Positions 16,283 to 26,823 are shown, counted from the first letter of the stretch. The stretch is DNA of 63,108 bases from Variovorax sp. (GCA_017744935.1 JAGIAI010000028.1:92573-155680), one strand, 5' to 3'. Translations and numbers: made by a program. Notes: generated from the sequence alone by a model not told the origin.

Positions 16283-17071
16283 TCAATCGGCAGTGGTCTT
16301 CAATATGAGGCTCGCGGTTTCGTCCGGCGCGTCCCAGTGTGGATAGTGGCCGCAGCGCTCGAACCAGTGCAGTTGCGCGTCCGGGAAGCACTGCAGCGCA
16401 CGCCTGGCCTGCCTGGGAAAGCAGATCCGGTCCGAACGTCCCCAGCCGATCACGAGCCGCTTGCCCGGACGGTCGGCAGCGATGCATTCCATCGGCGCCG
16501 CCCGCACGAGCCCGTCGAGCGTCGCGCCGAACGACGCCGAAGCGGCGCAACTGCGCATCTCCTCCAGCACCTGCGAACCGGAAAGCAGAGAAGGTTGCGC
16601 CGAAAGCTGCTTCAGGAGAAGCCCGCGCGACCATTCGTGCGTGGCGATCGCCGGCATCGGGCGCTTCATGAGACGCGCCACCCGCCACCAGAAGCACACG
16701 GAAGCCCGATACGCTTGCCGCTCCCATCCGGCCCAGAAGCCCACGGGGCCGAGCGACACGACGGCGCCGACCACGCCGCCCCGCCGCACCAGCTCGAGCA
16801 CGAGTTGGGCGCCGACCGAACTGCCGACGGCATCGGTGCCGAGAAGGTCGTGCTCCCGAAGGAACTGCGAGACGGCATCGGACATCGTCCGGATCGACAC
16901 CTCACCCGCCAGCGGCGGACTCTTGCCAAACCCCGGCAGGTCGATGGCCGTCACACTGCGCTCGGCGGCCAGAGGTTCAAGCACCGTCCGCCATGAACGC
17001 CAATTGCCGCCGAGCCCGTGAACGAGCAGCAACGGCTTGCCTTCGCCGCGGCGGACGTAGTTGATGAGCAC
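16283..17071 (-). CDS. Alpha/beta hydrolase
   Basis: A 262-residue alpha/beta hydrolase. The oxyanion-hole segment is LLLVHGLGGNWRSW (residues 14-27), the nucleophile elbow is GSSVG with Ser85, and the catalytic His lies in ERCGHYPHWDAP near the C-terminus. A helical cap occupies about residues 115-195. There is no signal peptide. Substrate cannot be predicted; esterases, epoxide hydrolases and haloperoxidase-like enzymes share this layout. It is the upstream partner of the permuted ROK gene on the minus strand and is divergent from the binding-protein/permease gene. Confidence 0.88.
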   Translation of the reverse strand: MLINYVRRGEGKPLLLVHGLGGNWRSWRTVLEPLAAERSVTAIDLPGFGKSPPLAGEVSIRTMSDAVSQFLREHDLLGTDAVGSSVGAQLVLELVRRGGVVGAVVSLGPVGFWAGWERQAYRASVCFWWRVARLMKRPMPAIATHEWSRGLLLKQLSAQPSLLSGSQVLEEMRSCAASASFGATLDGLVRAAPMECIAADRPGKRLVIGWGRSDRICFPRQARRALQCFPDAQLHWFERCGHYPHWDAPDETASLILKTTAD

Positions 17072-17199
17072 CTTTTCAGTTTGCGTTCAGGTTGGGCCGC
17101 CAAGGCATCGGCCCGACGCACGACCCGCTGTAGGAGAACACCTCGGCGCCCGGCGAGCGCCGCTAGTCCAGATGCCGGTCGCGCCGATACACTGGATCG

Positions 17200-18732
17200 A
17201 TGACGCCGCTGCGCCACATCTGGTTCGCCGCCCTCGCCAGCCTGGCCCTCCTCTTGGGCGCCGCTCCGGCACACGCACAACAGGACACCCTGCGCGTCGG
17301 CTCCAAGCGGTTCACCGAGTCGTACATCCTCGGGGAGGTGCTCGCGCAGACAGCCGCGCCGCATCTGCCGAAACCGCCAGTGGTGCGGCAGGGACTCGGG
17401 AACACCGCCATCGTCTACGAGGCGCTGAACTCCGGCGGCATCGACCTCTACGCGGAATACACCGGGACGATCGCGCTGGAGATCCTCAAGAGCAACGGAT
17501 CGATGACGCCCGACCAGATGAATGCCGCGCTGCGCCCGCTGGGCCTGGGCGTCGCGATTCCGCTGGGTTTCAATGACGGCTACGCGCTCGCCATGCGCGC
17601 TGCAGACGCCGACCGCCTCGCCATCCACAACCTGAGCGATCTCGCGAACCATCCCGAACTGAAGCTGGGCCTGTCGAACGAATTCATCGGCCGGGCCGAC
17701 GGCTGGCAGGGACTGGCCGAACGCTACGGCTTCAAGCAGACACCGACCGGCCTCGACCACGGCCTGGCCTACGACGCGATCGCCGCCAAGCAGATCGACG
17801 TGATGGACATCTACACCACCGACGCCAAGATCGATCACCTCGGCCTGCGCGTGCTGGAGGACGACCGAAAGTACTTTCCGCGCTATGACGCCGTGGTGCT
17901 CTACCGCCTCGACCTGCCCACGCGCTGGCCGGCCGCATGGGCCGCCCTGCAACAGCTCGAAGGCCGGATCGACGAACGCGCGATGATCGCCATGAATGCC
18001 CGTGCCGAGCTCAACGGCGTGGGTTTCGACACCATTGCGCGCGATTTCCTCGGGCAAGGCAAGGCACAGGCGCCGACCGCTGCGGCGGCATCCGGCGACA
18101 CCGCCGCGCGAGGCTTCACCGCGAAGCTGTTCGGACCGGATCTCGGTCGACTTGCACGCCAGCACCTGCTGCTGGTCGCGATCTCGGTGGGGCTCGCGAT
18201 CCTGATCGCGGTGCCGCTCGGCATCCTGGTGTTTCCGCACGTGCGCGCCCGCGCGACGGTCCTCGGACTCACCGGACTGCTGCAGACCATTCCGTCGCTC
18301 GCCCTGCTGGCGATCCTGATCTCGCTCGTGGGTGTGATCGGCACGGTTCCCGCGCTGATCGCCCTCACCCTCTACTCGCTGTTGCCAATCATGCGCAACA
18401 CGGTCACCGGGCTGGCCGAAGTTCCAGCCGGTCTCCGGATGGCCGGTACCGCACTGGGCATGACTTCCGGGCAGAGCCTTCGCGTAATTCAACTGCCGCT
18501 GGCGCTGCCCACCATACTTGCCGGCGTTCGGACCGCGACGACCATCGCGATCGGCACCGCGACGATCGCCGCCTTCATCGGCGCCGGTGGCTTCGGCGAG
18601 CGGATCGTGACGGGGCTCGCGCTCAACGACCGGCAACTGCTTGCCGCAGGTGCGATTCCCGCCGCGGCGCTGGCGCTGCTGAGCGAAGCGATCTTCGAAA
18701 TGATCGAGTACCTGATGCGCCGCGGGCGCTGA
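17200..18732 (+). CDS. Osmoprotectant-type ABC transporter, fused binding protein and permease
   Basis: A 510-residue fusion. Residues 1-26 are a signal peptide (ASLALLLGAAPAHA), and about 28-285 form a glycine betaine/choline-type (ProX/OpuCC) binding domain starting LRVGSKRFTESYILGEVLAQ. From about 315 a MetI-type permease follows, with the coupling loop GLAEVPAGLRMAGTALGMTSGQ at about 404-424 and GAGGFGERIV after it. Three hydrophobic segments precede the coupling loop, so the permease core begins on the periplasmic side and suits an N-terminal periplasmic domain. In many fused osmoprotectant systems (OpuFB, EgtUC-like) the permease comes first, so this is the reverse order. No ABC ATPase gene is adjacent. 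Likely substrates are quaternary amines or related thiols. Confidence 0.88.
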   Translation: MTPLRHIWFAALASLALLLGAAPAHAQQDTLRVGSKRFTESYILGEVLAQTAAPHLPKPPVVRQGLGNTAIVYEALNSGGIDLYAEYTGTIALEILKSNGSMTPDQMNAALRPLGLGVAIPLGFNDGYALAMRAADADRLAIHNLSDLANHPELKLGLSNEFIGRADGWQGLAERYGFKQTPTGLDHGLAYDAIAAKQIDVMDIYTTDAKIDHLGLRVLEDDRKYFPRYDAVVLYRLDLPTRWPAAWAALQQLEGRIDERAMIAMNARAELNGVGFDTIARDFLGQGKAQAPTAAAASGDTAARGFTAKLFGPDLGRLARQHLLLVAISVGLAILIAVPLGILVFPHVRARATVLGLTGLLQTIPSLALLAILISLVGVIGTVPALIALTLYSLLPIMRNTVTGLAEVPAGLRMAGTALGMTSGQSLRVIQLPLALPTILAGVRTATTIAIGTATIAAFIGAGGFGERIVTGLALNDRQLLAAGAIPAAALALLSEAIFEMIEYLMRRGR

Positions 18733-18761
18733 AGCGACCGGCGATCCCTTACACTCCCCGA

Positions 18762-18972
18762 GTCAGGAGAGAGCCCCGCCAGACGGGGCCGCCGAAGGCG
18801 CAGGGCCCCGCATTGCAAGGGCCCGAACGCTCAGGCAAAAGGACTGGCGAAGCGCCCGGATCGGGCGTTTCCTTGCTGGAGAGAGACGGCCCGTCGCAAC
18901 GACGGAATCGTCCACCGAAGGAGCAAGCCCCGATCGTGGGGTGAATCTCTCAGGTAAAGCGGACAGCAGGGG
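18762..18972 (+). promoter_or_regulatory. Tandem glycine riboswitch
   Basis: Two glycine aptamers lie in a row upstream of gcvT. Aptamer 1 (about 18762-18847) has GGAGAGAG, CGCCGAAGGCGCA and CGCTCAGGCAAAAGGAC. Aptamer 2 (about 18873-18972) has CTGGAGAGAG, CACCGAAGGAGCAA and CTCTCAGGTAAAGCGGAC. These are the conserved glycine-binding core elements. Tandem aptamers upstream of gcv genes generally turn expression on when glycine is high. The following stretch, with CCATG/CATGG stem arms and flanking GGGG/CCCC (about 18968-19010), is the probable expression platform. Confidence 0.95.
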
Positions 18973-19027
18973 TGGCCCATGGCTTCGGTCATGGATTCGG
19001 ACTGCCCCTTTGCCTTTGGAGAACACC

Positions 19028-20191
<1,164 letters not shown>

Positions 20192-20239
20192 CGTTGCACA
20201 CTTCCGTTCATCCGTTTTCTTCATCAAGGAGCTTTGTTC

Positions 20240-20617
20240 ATGACCACCAAGTACACCAAGGATCACGAGTGGGTCCGCACCGAGTCGGATGCGGCGCTCG
20301 TCACCGTCGGCATCACCGTCCACGCGCAGGACGCGCTGGGCGATGTGGTCTTCGTCGACCTGCCGGAGGTGGGAAAGTCCTTCGCCCAGGGCGAGGTGGC
20401 CGGTGTGGTCGAGTCGGTGAAGGCGGCAGCGGACGTGTTCATGCCCGTTTCCGGCGAGATCACCGAAGTCAATGAAGCGCTGCGCGCAGATCCGTCGCTG
20501 GCGAACAGTGCGCCGATGGAAGGCGGCTGGTTCTTCAAGGTGCGCGTGGGCGAACCCGCGCAACTTGATGCCCTGCTCGACGAAACCGCCTACGAGAAGT
20601 TCTCAGCCGAGAGCTAA
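20240..20617 (+). CDS. gcvH: Glycine cleavage system H protein
   Basis: A 125-residue lipoyl carrier. The lipoylated lysine is Lys61 in GVVESVKAAADV. The protein shuttles the aminomethyl intermediate between GcvP, GcvT and the lipoamide dehydrogenase, whose gene is not in this window. The ATG at 20240 has AAGGAG 8 bases upstream, so it is preferred over an in-frame TTG two codons earlier. It lies 48 bases after gcvT and 54 before gcvP, in one operon. Confidence 0.97.
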   Translation: MTTKYTKDHEWVRTESDAALVTVGITVHAQDALGDVVFVDLPEVGKSFAQGEVAGVVESVKAAADVFMPVSGEITEVNEALRADPSLANSAPMEGGWFFKVRVGEPAQLDALLDETAYEKFSAES

Positions 20618-20671
20618 AGAACCGTAGAAGCCCCCGCACCCCGCCCTGTTCTTCCTTGCCGAATCGCTCAC

Positions 20672-23593
20672 ATGTCGTCCGTCCTGCCCCTCACCCCTTC
20701 GCTCGGCGATCTCGAGAACGCCGATGAATTCATTGCACGTCACATCGGGATCGAAGCCCAGGACGAAGCGCGCATGCTGCCGGCCATCGGTTCCGCCACT
20801 CGCTCGGAGCTGATCGACGGCATCGTGCCGCCGGCCATCCGCCGCGCCAAGCCGATGCGCCTGCCGCCGGCCATCACCGAGGCGGAGGCGCTGGCCGAAC
20901 TCAAGGCGATCGCAGCGAAGAACAAGGTCGCGAAGAACTACATCGGCCAGGGCTACTACGGCACGCACACGCCAGGCGTGATCCTGCGCAACGTGCTCGA
21001 GAACCCGGCCTGGTACACCGCCTACACGCCGTATCAGGCCGAGATCTCGCAGGGGCGCATGGAAGCGCTGGTCAACTTCCAGACGATGGTCTGCGACCTC
21101 ACCGGCATGGCGATCGCCAATGCGTCGATGCTCGATGAAGCAACGGCCGCAGCCGAAGCCATGACGCTCGCGCGCCGCAGCGTGAAGAGCAAGAGCAATG
21201 TCTTCCTGGTCTCGGGCGACTGCCATCCGCAGACCATCGAAGTCATCAAGACGCGCGCCGCGCCGCTCGGCATCGAAGTGCGTGTGAGCACGATCTCGGA
21301 GACGCTGCCGCATCTCATGGCGAGTTGCGAGTTCTTCGGCGTGCTGGCGCAGTACCCGGCCACGACGGGCCATGTGCACGACCTGCGACCGCTCGCGGGT
21401 CATGCGCATCAGTTCGACGCCGCCTTCTGCGTTGCGGCCGACCTGCTCGCGCTCACGATGCTCACGCCGCCCGGCGAATGGGACGCCGACATCGTCTGCG
21501 GCAGCACGCAGCGCTTCGGCATGCCGATGGGCAATGGCGGTCCGCATGCGGCGTACCTTGCCTGTCGCGACGACTTCAAGCGTTCGCTGCCCGGTCGCAT
21601 CGTCGGCGTCAGCGTCGACACGCATGGCGCGCCGGCCTACCGGCTCGCATTGCAAACGCGCGAACAGCACATCCGTCGCGAGAAGGCGACCTCGAACATC
21701 TGTACCGCGCAGGTGCTGCCGGCGGTGATCGCCAGCATGTACGCGGTCTATCACGGCCCTGAGGGCCTCAAGCGCATCGCCCAGCGCGTGGCGGCATTGA
21801 CCGCCGTGCTTGCACAAGGACTCGAACAGATGGGCCGCGAGCTGGTCAATGCGACCGCTTTCGACACGCTCACGGTCAAGACCGGCGAGGACACCGCGAA
21901 GATCGTCGAACGCGCCGAAGCGGCCAGCGTCAACCTCGGCCAGCGCGTGCAGAACCACCTCTGCATCTCGCTCGACGAGACCACCACACGTGCCGACATC
22001 GAGACGTTATGGGCGCTCTTCGTGCCCACCGGCACGCCGATGCCGCGCTTCGACGAACTCTCGGCTCGCGTGACCTCGCGCATCCCCGAGGACCTGCGCC
22101 GCACTTCCGCATTCCTGACGCATCCGGTCTTCAACACGCACAAGAGCGAAACCGCGATGCTGCGCTACATCCGCAGCCTGGGCGACAAGGATCTGGCACT
22201 CGACCGCAGCATGATCCCGCTTGGGAGCTGCACGATGAAGCTCAACGCGACCAGCGAGATGATCCCCATCACCTGGCCAGAGTTCGCGAACATCCATCCC
22301 TTCGCACCGGCTGAGCAGCGCCTGGGCTACGACCAACTCGACAAGCAGTTGCGCGCATGGCTTTGCGAAGCCACCGGCTACGCCGGCATCAGCCTGCAAC
22401 CGAACGCCGGCTCACAGGGCGAATACGCGGGCCTGCTCGCGATCAAGGCCTTTCACGAGGCGAAGGGCCAAGGGCATCGCAATGTGTGCCTGATTCCGTT
22501 CTCGGCGCACGGCACCAACCCGGCGAGCGCGCACATGGTCGGCATGAAGGTGGTGGTCACCGCCTGCGATGCCGAAGGCAACGTGGACATCGACGACCTG
22601 AAGCGCGCCTGCGAGGCGAACAGCGACAAGCTGGCCGCGGTGATGATCACCTATCCCAGCACCCACGGCGTGTTCGAAACGCGCGTCAAGGAGCTGTGCG
22701 AGATCGTCCACGCACACGGCGGCCGAGTGTACGTCGATGGCGCCAACATGAACGCGCTGGTCGGCATCGCGGCACCGGGCGAATTCGGCGGCGACGTGAG
22801 CCACCTGAACCTGCACAAGACCTTCTGCATTCCCCACGGCGGCGGCGGGCCGGGCGTGGGGCCGGTGTGCGTCGTGGAGGACCTCGTGCCCTATCTGCCG
22901 GGCCACGCGACCGGCGGCATCGCGTCGGGCGGCGTCGGTGCCGTGTCGGCTGCGCCGCTCGGCAACGCTGCAGTGCTGCCGATCAGCTGGATGTACTGCC
23001 GCATGATGGGCGCGGCGGGTCTCAAGGCCGCGACCGAAACCGCGATTCTCAGCGCCAACTACATCAGCGCTCGCTTGAAGGACCACTACCCGACGCTGTA
23101 TTCGAGCCCCAACGGACATGTGGCGCACGAGTGCATCCTCGATCTGCGCCCATTGAAGGATGCGAGCGGCGTGACCGCCGAAGACGTGGCCAAGCGGCTC
23201 ATCGACTACGGCTTCCACGCGCCAACGCTGAGCTTCCCGGTGCCCGGCACGCTGATGGTCGAGCCGACCGAGAGCGAGCCGCTCGCCGAACTGGACCGCT
23301 TCATCGACGCGATGATCGCCATCCGCGGCGAGATCCGCCGGATCGAGGAAGGCGTCTGGCCAAAGGAAGACAACCCGCTGAAGAACGCGCCGCACACCGC
23401 AGCGAGCCTGCTCGGGACGGAATGGGCGCGGCCCTATTCGCGCGAACTGGCCGCGTTCCCCCTCGCGACACTGAAGACCGCCAAGTACTGGCCGCCTATC
23501 GGCCGCGTCGACAACGTCTACGGCGACCGCAACTTGTTCTGCAGTTGCGTGCCGGTCGCGGAGTTGGTGACGAGCTCGGCTTCGGCCGAGTAG
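20672..23593 (+). CDS. gcvP: Glycine dehydrogenase (decarboxylating), P protein
   Basis: A 973-residue full-length fused P protein, covering both the alpha and beta halves that are separate in some bacteria. The pyridoxal-phosphate lysine is Lys716 in [17 protein letters not shown]. The N-terminal half starts with [10 protein letters not shown] and contains [35 protein letters not shown], also a standard mark. The enzyme decarboxylates glycine and loads the aminomethyl group onto GcvH. Last gene of the riboswitch-controlled operon. Its stop codon lies within a perfect palindrome. Confidence 0.97.
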   Translation: MSSVLPLTPSLGDLENADEFIARHIGIEAQDEARMLPAIGSATRSELIDGIVPPAIRRAKPMRLPPAITEAEALAELKAIAAKNKVAKNYIGQGYYGTHTPGVILRNVLENPAWYTAYTPYQAEISQGRMEALVNFQTMVCDLTGMAIANASMLDEATAAAEAMTLARRSVKSKSNVFLVSGDCHPQTIEVIKTRAAPLGIEVRVSTISETLPHLMASCEFFGVLAQYPATTGHVHDLRPLAGHAHQFDAAFCVAADLLALTMLTPPGEWDADIVCGSTQRFGMPMGNGGPHAAYLACRDDFKRSLPGRIVGVSVDTHGAPAYRLALQTREQHIRREKATSNICTAQVLPAVIASMYAVYHGPEGLKRIAQRVAALTAVLAQGLEQMGRELVNATAFDTLTVKTGEDTAKIVERAEAASVNLGQRVQNHLCISLDETTTRADIETLWALFVPTGTPMPRFDELSARVTSRIPEDLRRTSAFLTHPVFNTHKSETAMLRYIRSLGDKDLALDRSMIPLGSCTMKLNATSEMIPITWPEFANIHPFAPAEQRLGYDQLDKQLRAWLCEATGYAGISLQPNAGSQGEYAGLLAIKAFHEAKGQGHRNVCLIPFSAHGTNPASAHMVGMKVVVTACDAEGNVDIDDLKRACEANSDKLAAVMITYPSTHGVFETRVKELCEIVHAHGGRVYVDGANMNALVGIAAPGEFGGDVSHLNLHKTFCIPHGGGGPGVGPVCVVEDLVPYLPGHATGGIASGGVGAVSAAPLGNAAVLPISWMYCRMMGAAGLKAATETAILSANYISARLKDHYPTLYSSPNGHVAHECILDLRPLKDASGVTAEDVAKRLIDYGFHAPTLSFPVPGTLMVEPTESEPLAELDRFIDAMIAIRGEIRRIEEGVWPKEDNPLKNAPHTAASLLGTEWARPYSRELAAFPLATLKTAKYWPPIGRVDNVYGDRNLFCSCVPVAELVTSSASAE

Positions 23594-23609
23594 GCCCGGC
23601 CGGGCCTAC
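23590..23609. terminator. Palindrome at the gcvP 3' end
   Basis: GTAGGCCCGG is followed directly by its exact complement CCGGGCCTAC, so the gcvP TAG stop lies inside the stem. It separates gcvP from the convergent glycine-zipper gene that ends at 23614 and could stop or stabilise both transcripts. There is no T run. Confidence 0.5.
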
Positions 23610-23613
23610 GGGC

Positions 23614-23850
23614 CTACCACCAGCGCTGCTGCTGCCTGCCGCCGTGGATGTTGCCGGCGACACCACCGGCCACGCCACCGATCGCCGCGCCGGTCCAGGC
23701 ATCGCCTCCTGCAATGGCGGCGATGCCGGCGCCGGCAGCAGCGCCCATCGCCGCGCCGCTCACCGTGCCCTGCTGCTGCGGCGTCATGTCCGTACAGGCC
23801 GCGGCCGTTGCCAGCGCTGCGACCGCCAGGAGCCAGTTCATTCGTTTCAT
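23614..23850 (-). CDS. Small glycine-zipper (YMGG-like) probable lipoprotein
   Basis: A 78-residue protein. The signal sequence MKRMNWLLAVAALATAAAC ends in a weak lipobox with Cys19, so a lipoprotein is likely but not certain. Residues about 28-70 are a glycine-zipper (SGAAMGAAAGAGIAAIAGG, then AAIGGVAGGVAGNIHGG), an alternating small-residue pattern seen in membrane-inserting envelope proteins. A tail rich in Gln, Arg and Trp follows. GGGGAAACAG upstream supports the ATG at 23850. It is cotranscribed with the upstream secreted protein, with 14 bases between them. Function unknown; an outer-membrane stress or scaffold role is typical for the type. Confidence 0.75.
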   Translation of the reverse strand: MKRMNWLLAVAALATAAACTDMTPQQQGTVSGAAMGAAAGAGIAAIAGGDAWTGAAIGGVAGGVAGNIHGGRQQQRWW

Positions 23851-23864
23851 GATCTGTTTCCCCT

Positions 23865-24245
23865 TCACTTCTTCTGCAGGCCGGGCACGGCCATTTCAAA
23901 CCAGATGATGTCCAGGACGGGCCGCTTCAGGCCGTTCGGGTTGGCCGCATACCAGCTATCCACGCCCTGACGCACGCCGTCGAGCGTCTGCCCCTGCATG
24001 CCTTTGGAGAGCCGCGGCACGAAGCTCTGGGCATCGGTCGGATGGTTCTTGCCGTAGTAGGCCATCTCCACCTGGACCATGTTCGCGAGCCCGACGAGGT
24101 AGGCCTTCTTCACCGCCTCGCTCGACTTGGTCCACTGCTCGCCGTTGACGACCGGCACCTCGTCCGCCTTGGCCGGGGCCCACGCCAACGTCAGCGCCAC
24201 GCAGGCCGCAGACAGCACCGTTCGCATTTGCAGTTTGGATGACAT
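23865..24245 (-). CDS. Secreted hypothetical protein
   Basis: A 126-residue protein that I do not recognise. It has a signal peptide (MRTVLSAACVALTLAWAPAKA, cleaved before DEVPVV) and a mature part of about 100 residues. The core EQWTKSSEAVKKAYLVGLANMVQVEMAYYG is amphipathic helix, followed by SFVPRLSKGMQGQTLDGVRQGVDSWYAANP. The composition suggests a small helical periplasmic protein. GGAGAAC lies 5 bases before the ATG. It precedes the glycine-zipper gene by 14 bases on the same strand, so both probably act in the envelope. Confidence 0.75.
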   Translation of the reverse strand: MSSKLQMRTVLSAACVALTLAWAPAKADEVPVVNGEQWTKSSEAVKKAYLVGLANMVQVEMAYYGKNHPTDAQSFVPRLSKGMQGQTLDGVRQGVDSWYAANPNGLKRPVLDIIWFEMAVPGLQKK

Positions 24246-24361
24246 TGCGTTCTCCGCTGTTGATGCGCGATCGATCCTGCGCTGTGCCGTCGAGCCATGT
24301 CAAGCACGTCAAAGTTGCAATCAACCACTGCGAGTGCGCGCTCTCTTGATCGAGGAGGACA

Positions 24362-24934
24362 ATGTCATTCATGCGCGCATCGCTGGTTCTTGTCGCTGCT
24401 CTCGCGACCTTCGGGCTCCCCGCCGGAGCCGAGGTGATCCGTTGCACGGACGCAGCGGGCAACGTGAGCTACACCGATGGCACCTGCCCGCACGGCGCAC
24501 GGAAGGTGGCCAGCGTGACGACCACCGACCCCATCGCAGTCGTGGGCGGAGACCGCCAGCCCGCACCCATCCGCAGCACCCCGCCCGATCACGATTCCGG
24601 CGTCGCCACGGCGCCGCCTCCGACACCAGCGGGCCCGATCATCATCGACGGCCGACGCACCGGCAACGGCGCCGGCGGCCGCTCGGATGAGTCGCGCTGG
24701 AGCGATCGCGGCGAAGATCCGATGTGGATCGACGACGGCTACTACGCCCCTGGAGTCAACCGTCCGCCCAACCGCCCGCGCGACATGCGGCCTCGCATCA
24801 CGAAGTGCGGCGACCGCACCTGCAAGGACGTGCAGGGCAACCACTGGGATCGCACCACCGGCCAGCTCGATCGCTTTCGCAGCATCGACGGCAGGACCTG
24901 CCGGCCGGTCGGCACGACCACTGTCTGCAACTGA
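24362..24934 (+). CDS. DUF4124-type secreted protein
   Basis: A 190-residue secreted protein. A signal peptide covers residues 1-23 (SLVLVAALATFGLPAGA). The mature N-terminus EVIRCTDAAGNVSYTDGTCPHGARKV is a DUF4124 domain, a short beta-hairpin module common in proteobacterial envelope proteins. A Pro/Gly-rich, low-complexity linker follows. The C-terminal part has four further cysteines (KCGDRTCKD and RTCRPVGTTTVC), so six in all, probably disulfide-bonded in the periplasm. GAGGAGGAC upstream supports the start. Function unknown. It stands upstream of the ECF42 unit, but a candidate ECF promoter lies between. Confidence 0.8.
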   Translation: MSFMRASLVLVAALATFGLPAGAEVIRCTDAAGNVSYTDGTCPHGARKVASVTTTDPIAVVGGDRQPAPIRSTPPDHDSGVATAPPPTPAGPIIIDGRRTGNGAGGRSDESRWSDRGEDPMWIDDGYYAPGVNRPPNRPRDMRPRITKCGDRTCKDVQGNHWDRTTGQLDRFRSIDGRTCRPVGTTTVCN

Positions 24935-24981
24935 CCCCGCCCGAATCGGAACAACCCGTTACAACAACGGGTCGCCGGGGT

Positions 24982-25008
24982 TGTCGATTTCGCACGGTCT
25001 CCTTCGAC
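24982..25008 (+). promoter_or_regulatory. Candidate ECF42-type promoter for the DGPF/sigma unit
   Basis: TGTCGA (24982-24987) and CGAC (25005-25008) are separated by 17 bases, 78 bases upstream of the DGPF gene start. As I recall the literature, ECF42 sigma factors recognise TGTCGA at -35 and CGA/TC at -10 in front of DGPF genes. The match and spacing suggest autoregulation by the sigma factor encoded just downstream. Confidence 0.7.
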
Positions 25009-25086
25009 GTACAAACAGAGGCTCGGAAAACGAGCCGGCCGCACCGGCCGGCGCCGAACTCGCAACCCAGTCACAGGAGCAACGAC

Positions 25087-25512
25087 ATGCGATTCATGGT
25101 TTTGGTCAAGGCGAACAGGGACACAGAAGCCGGTGTGATGCCCACGGAACAAATGCTCACCGCGATGGGCAAGTACAACGAAGAACTGGTCAAGGCCGGC
25201 GTGATGCTCGCTGGCGAAGGGCTGCACCCGAGTTCGAAGGGCGCGCGCGTGCGCTTTTCCGGCAGGCAGCGCACCGTCATCGACGGGCCATTCAGCGAGA
25301 CCAAGGAGCTGATCTGCGGCTACTGGCTCTGGCAGGTGCGTTCCCGCGAGGAAGCCATCGAATGGCTCAAGCGCGCACCGTTCGATGGCGGTGAGGAGGT
25401 GGAGCTGCGGCAGGTCTTCGAGATGGAAGACTTCGGCGCTGAGATGACGCCCGAGCTGCGCGAGCAGGAAAAGCGCCTGATCGCTGAAATGGCGGCAAAA
25501 AAGAACAGCTGA
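25087..25512 (+). CDS. DGPF-domain (YciI-like) protein
   Basis: A 141-residue protein of the YCII-related/DGPF family, with a ferredoxin-like fold. The name motif Asp-Gly-Pro-Phe is at residues 66-69 (VIDGPFSETKELICGYW). The N-terminal strand is MRFMVLVKAN. Its function is unsettled; YciI homologues have been called hydrolases, and DGPF proteins are the usual genomic partners of ECF42 sigma factors. The ATG at 25087 has a ribosome-binding site (CAGGAGCAACGAC). The sigma gene begins 21 bases after its stop, so the pair is an operon. Confidence 0.9.
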   Translation: MRFMVLVKANRDTEAGVMPTEQMLTAMGKYNEELVKAGVMLAGEGLHPSSKGARVRFSGRQRTVIDGPFSETKELICGYWLWQVRSREEAIEWLKRAPFDGGEEVELRQVFEMEDFGAEMTPELREQEKRLIAEMAAKKNS

Positions 25513-25533
25513 CCCGTCCAGCCGGGCCGTCCG

Positions 25534-26823
25534 ATGACGACAAGCGCCGACGAGATCCACCGCACCCTCAACGCCGTCTGGCGCATCAAGTCCGCAAGGA
25601 TCATCGGTGCGCTCGCGCGCCTGGTGCATGACGTCGGCGTGGCGGAAGAACTCGCGCAGGAAGCCCTGCTCGCTGCGCTCGAACAATGGCCGCGCGACGG
25701 GCTTCCGGACAACGCTGCTGCGTGGCTGACCACCGCGGCCAAGCGCCGCGCGATCGACCTCTTGCGCCAACGCAGGCTGCACGCAAGCAAGCAGGGGGAG
25801 ATCGGCCGCGAGCTCGACGCGCGGCACGCCATTGCAGAGTCCGACTTCGCCGAGGCGGTTGATGCCGCGCTCGACGATGACGTCGGCGACGACCTGCTGC
25901 GCCTCGTCTTCACCGCCTGTCACCCGGTACTCTCGCGTGAAGCCCGGGTCGCGCTGACTTTGCGCATGCTCGGCGGGCTGACCACCGACGAGATCGCGCG
26001 CTCCTTTCTCGTGCCAGAACCGACGATCGCGCAGCGCATCGTGCGTGCCAAGCGCACGCTGACGGCCGCGCGTGTTCCTTTCGAAGCCCCTCGCGCGCAT
26101 GAGCTCGCGGCTCGCCTCTCATCGGTGCTGGAAGTCATCTACCTCGTATTCAACGAGGGGTATTCAGCAACTGCGGGCGATGACTGGATGCGCCCCGCGC
26201 TATGCGAAGAAGCACTGCGGCTCGGGCGCATCCTCGCCGAACTGGTGCCGCACGAAGCGGAGGTACACGGCCTCGTCGCGCTGATGGAAATCCAGGCGTC
26301 GCGCACCGCAGCGCGTGTCGATGCGAAGGGCGATCCGATCCTGCTGCTCGAGCAGAACCGCTCGCGCTGGGATCAGTTGCTGATCCGCCGCGGCCTCGCG
26401 GCACTGGCTCGCGCCGAGAAGCTGGGCGGTGCGCTCGGACCGTACGCATTGCAGGCCGCGATCGCCGCCTGCCATGCACGCGCACGCACTGCCGAGGAGA
26501 CCCACTGGCCGCGCATCGCCGCGCTGTACGAAGCGCTCGCACAACTGGCGCCCTCCCCGGTCGTCGAGCTCAACCGCGCGGTCGCGCTGTCCATGGCCTT
26601 CGGGCCGGCAGTCGGCCTCGAACTGGTGGACGCACTCCGCTCGGAGCCACTGCTGCAGGACTACCACCTGCTTCCGAGCGTGCGTGGCGACCTGCTCGCG
26701 AAGCTCGGCCGCAAGCGCGAGGCCTGCGAGGAATTCAAGCGTGCCGCCGAACTCACGCGCAATGCGCGCGAACGCAAGCTGCTGCTCTCGCGGGCGCTGG
26801 CCTGTTCGACCAGCCCCCACTGA
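25534..26823 (+). CDS. ECF42-type RNA polymerase sigma factor with C-terminal helical extension
   Basis: A 429-residue sigma factor. Region 2 is in residues about 10-85 (ARLVHDVGVAEELAQEALLAALEQWPRDGLPDNAAAWL). Region 4 is about 115-170 (LRMLGGLTTDEIARSFLVPEPTIAQRIVRAKRTL). A long helical, TPR-like extension runs from about 180 to the end and contains YLVFNEGYSA, a hallmark of the ECF42 group. There is no anti-sigma gene next door; in this group the extension is thought to control activity. The partner DGPF gene is directly upstream, and a matching promoter motif precedes it, pointing to a self-amplifying regulon. The inducing signal is unknown. It is convergent with the cluster 2 binding-protein gene, 10 bases away. 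Confidence 0.93.
   Translation: MTTSADEIHRTLNAVWRIKSARIIGALARLVHDVGVAEELAQEALLAALEQWPRDGLPDNAAAWLTTAAKRRAIDLLRQRRLHASKQGEIGRELDARHAIAESDFAEAVDAALDDDVGDDLLRLVFTACHPVLSREARVALTLRMLGGLTTDEIARSFLVPEPTIAQRIVRAKRTLTAARVPFEAPRAHELAARLSSVLEVIYLVFNEGYSATAGDDWMRPALCEEALRLGRILAELVPHEAEVHGLVALMEIQASRTAARVDAKGDPILLLEQNRSRWDQLLIRRGLAALARAEKLGGALGPYALQAAIAACHARARTAEETHWPRIAALYEALAQLAPSPVVELNRAVALSMAFGPAVGLELVDALRSEPLLQDYHLLPSVRGDLLAKLGRKREACEEFKRAAELTRNARERKLLLSRALACSTSPH

Noticed and set aside
18941..19027. An upstream ATG for gcvT
   Set aside because: It lies within aptamer 2 of the riboswitch and would add residues absent from GcvT proteins. TTG at 19028 has a good ribosome-binding site.
22357..23970. 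A 537-codon plus-strand frame inside gcvP
   Set aside because: It is an off-frame reading with Arg-rich composition, overlapping the clear P protein gene.
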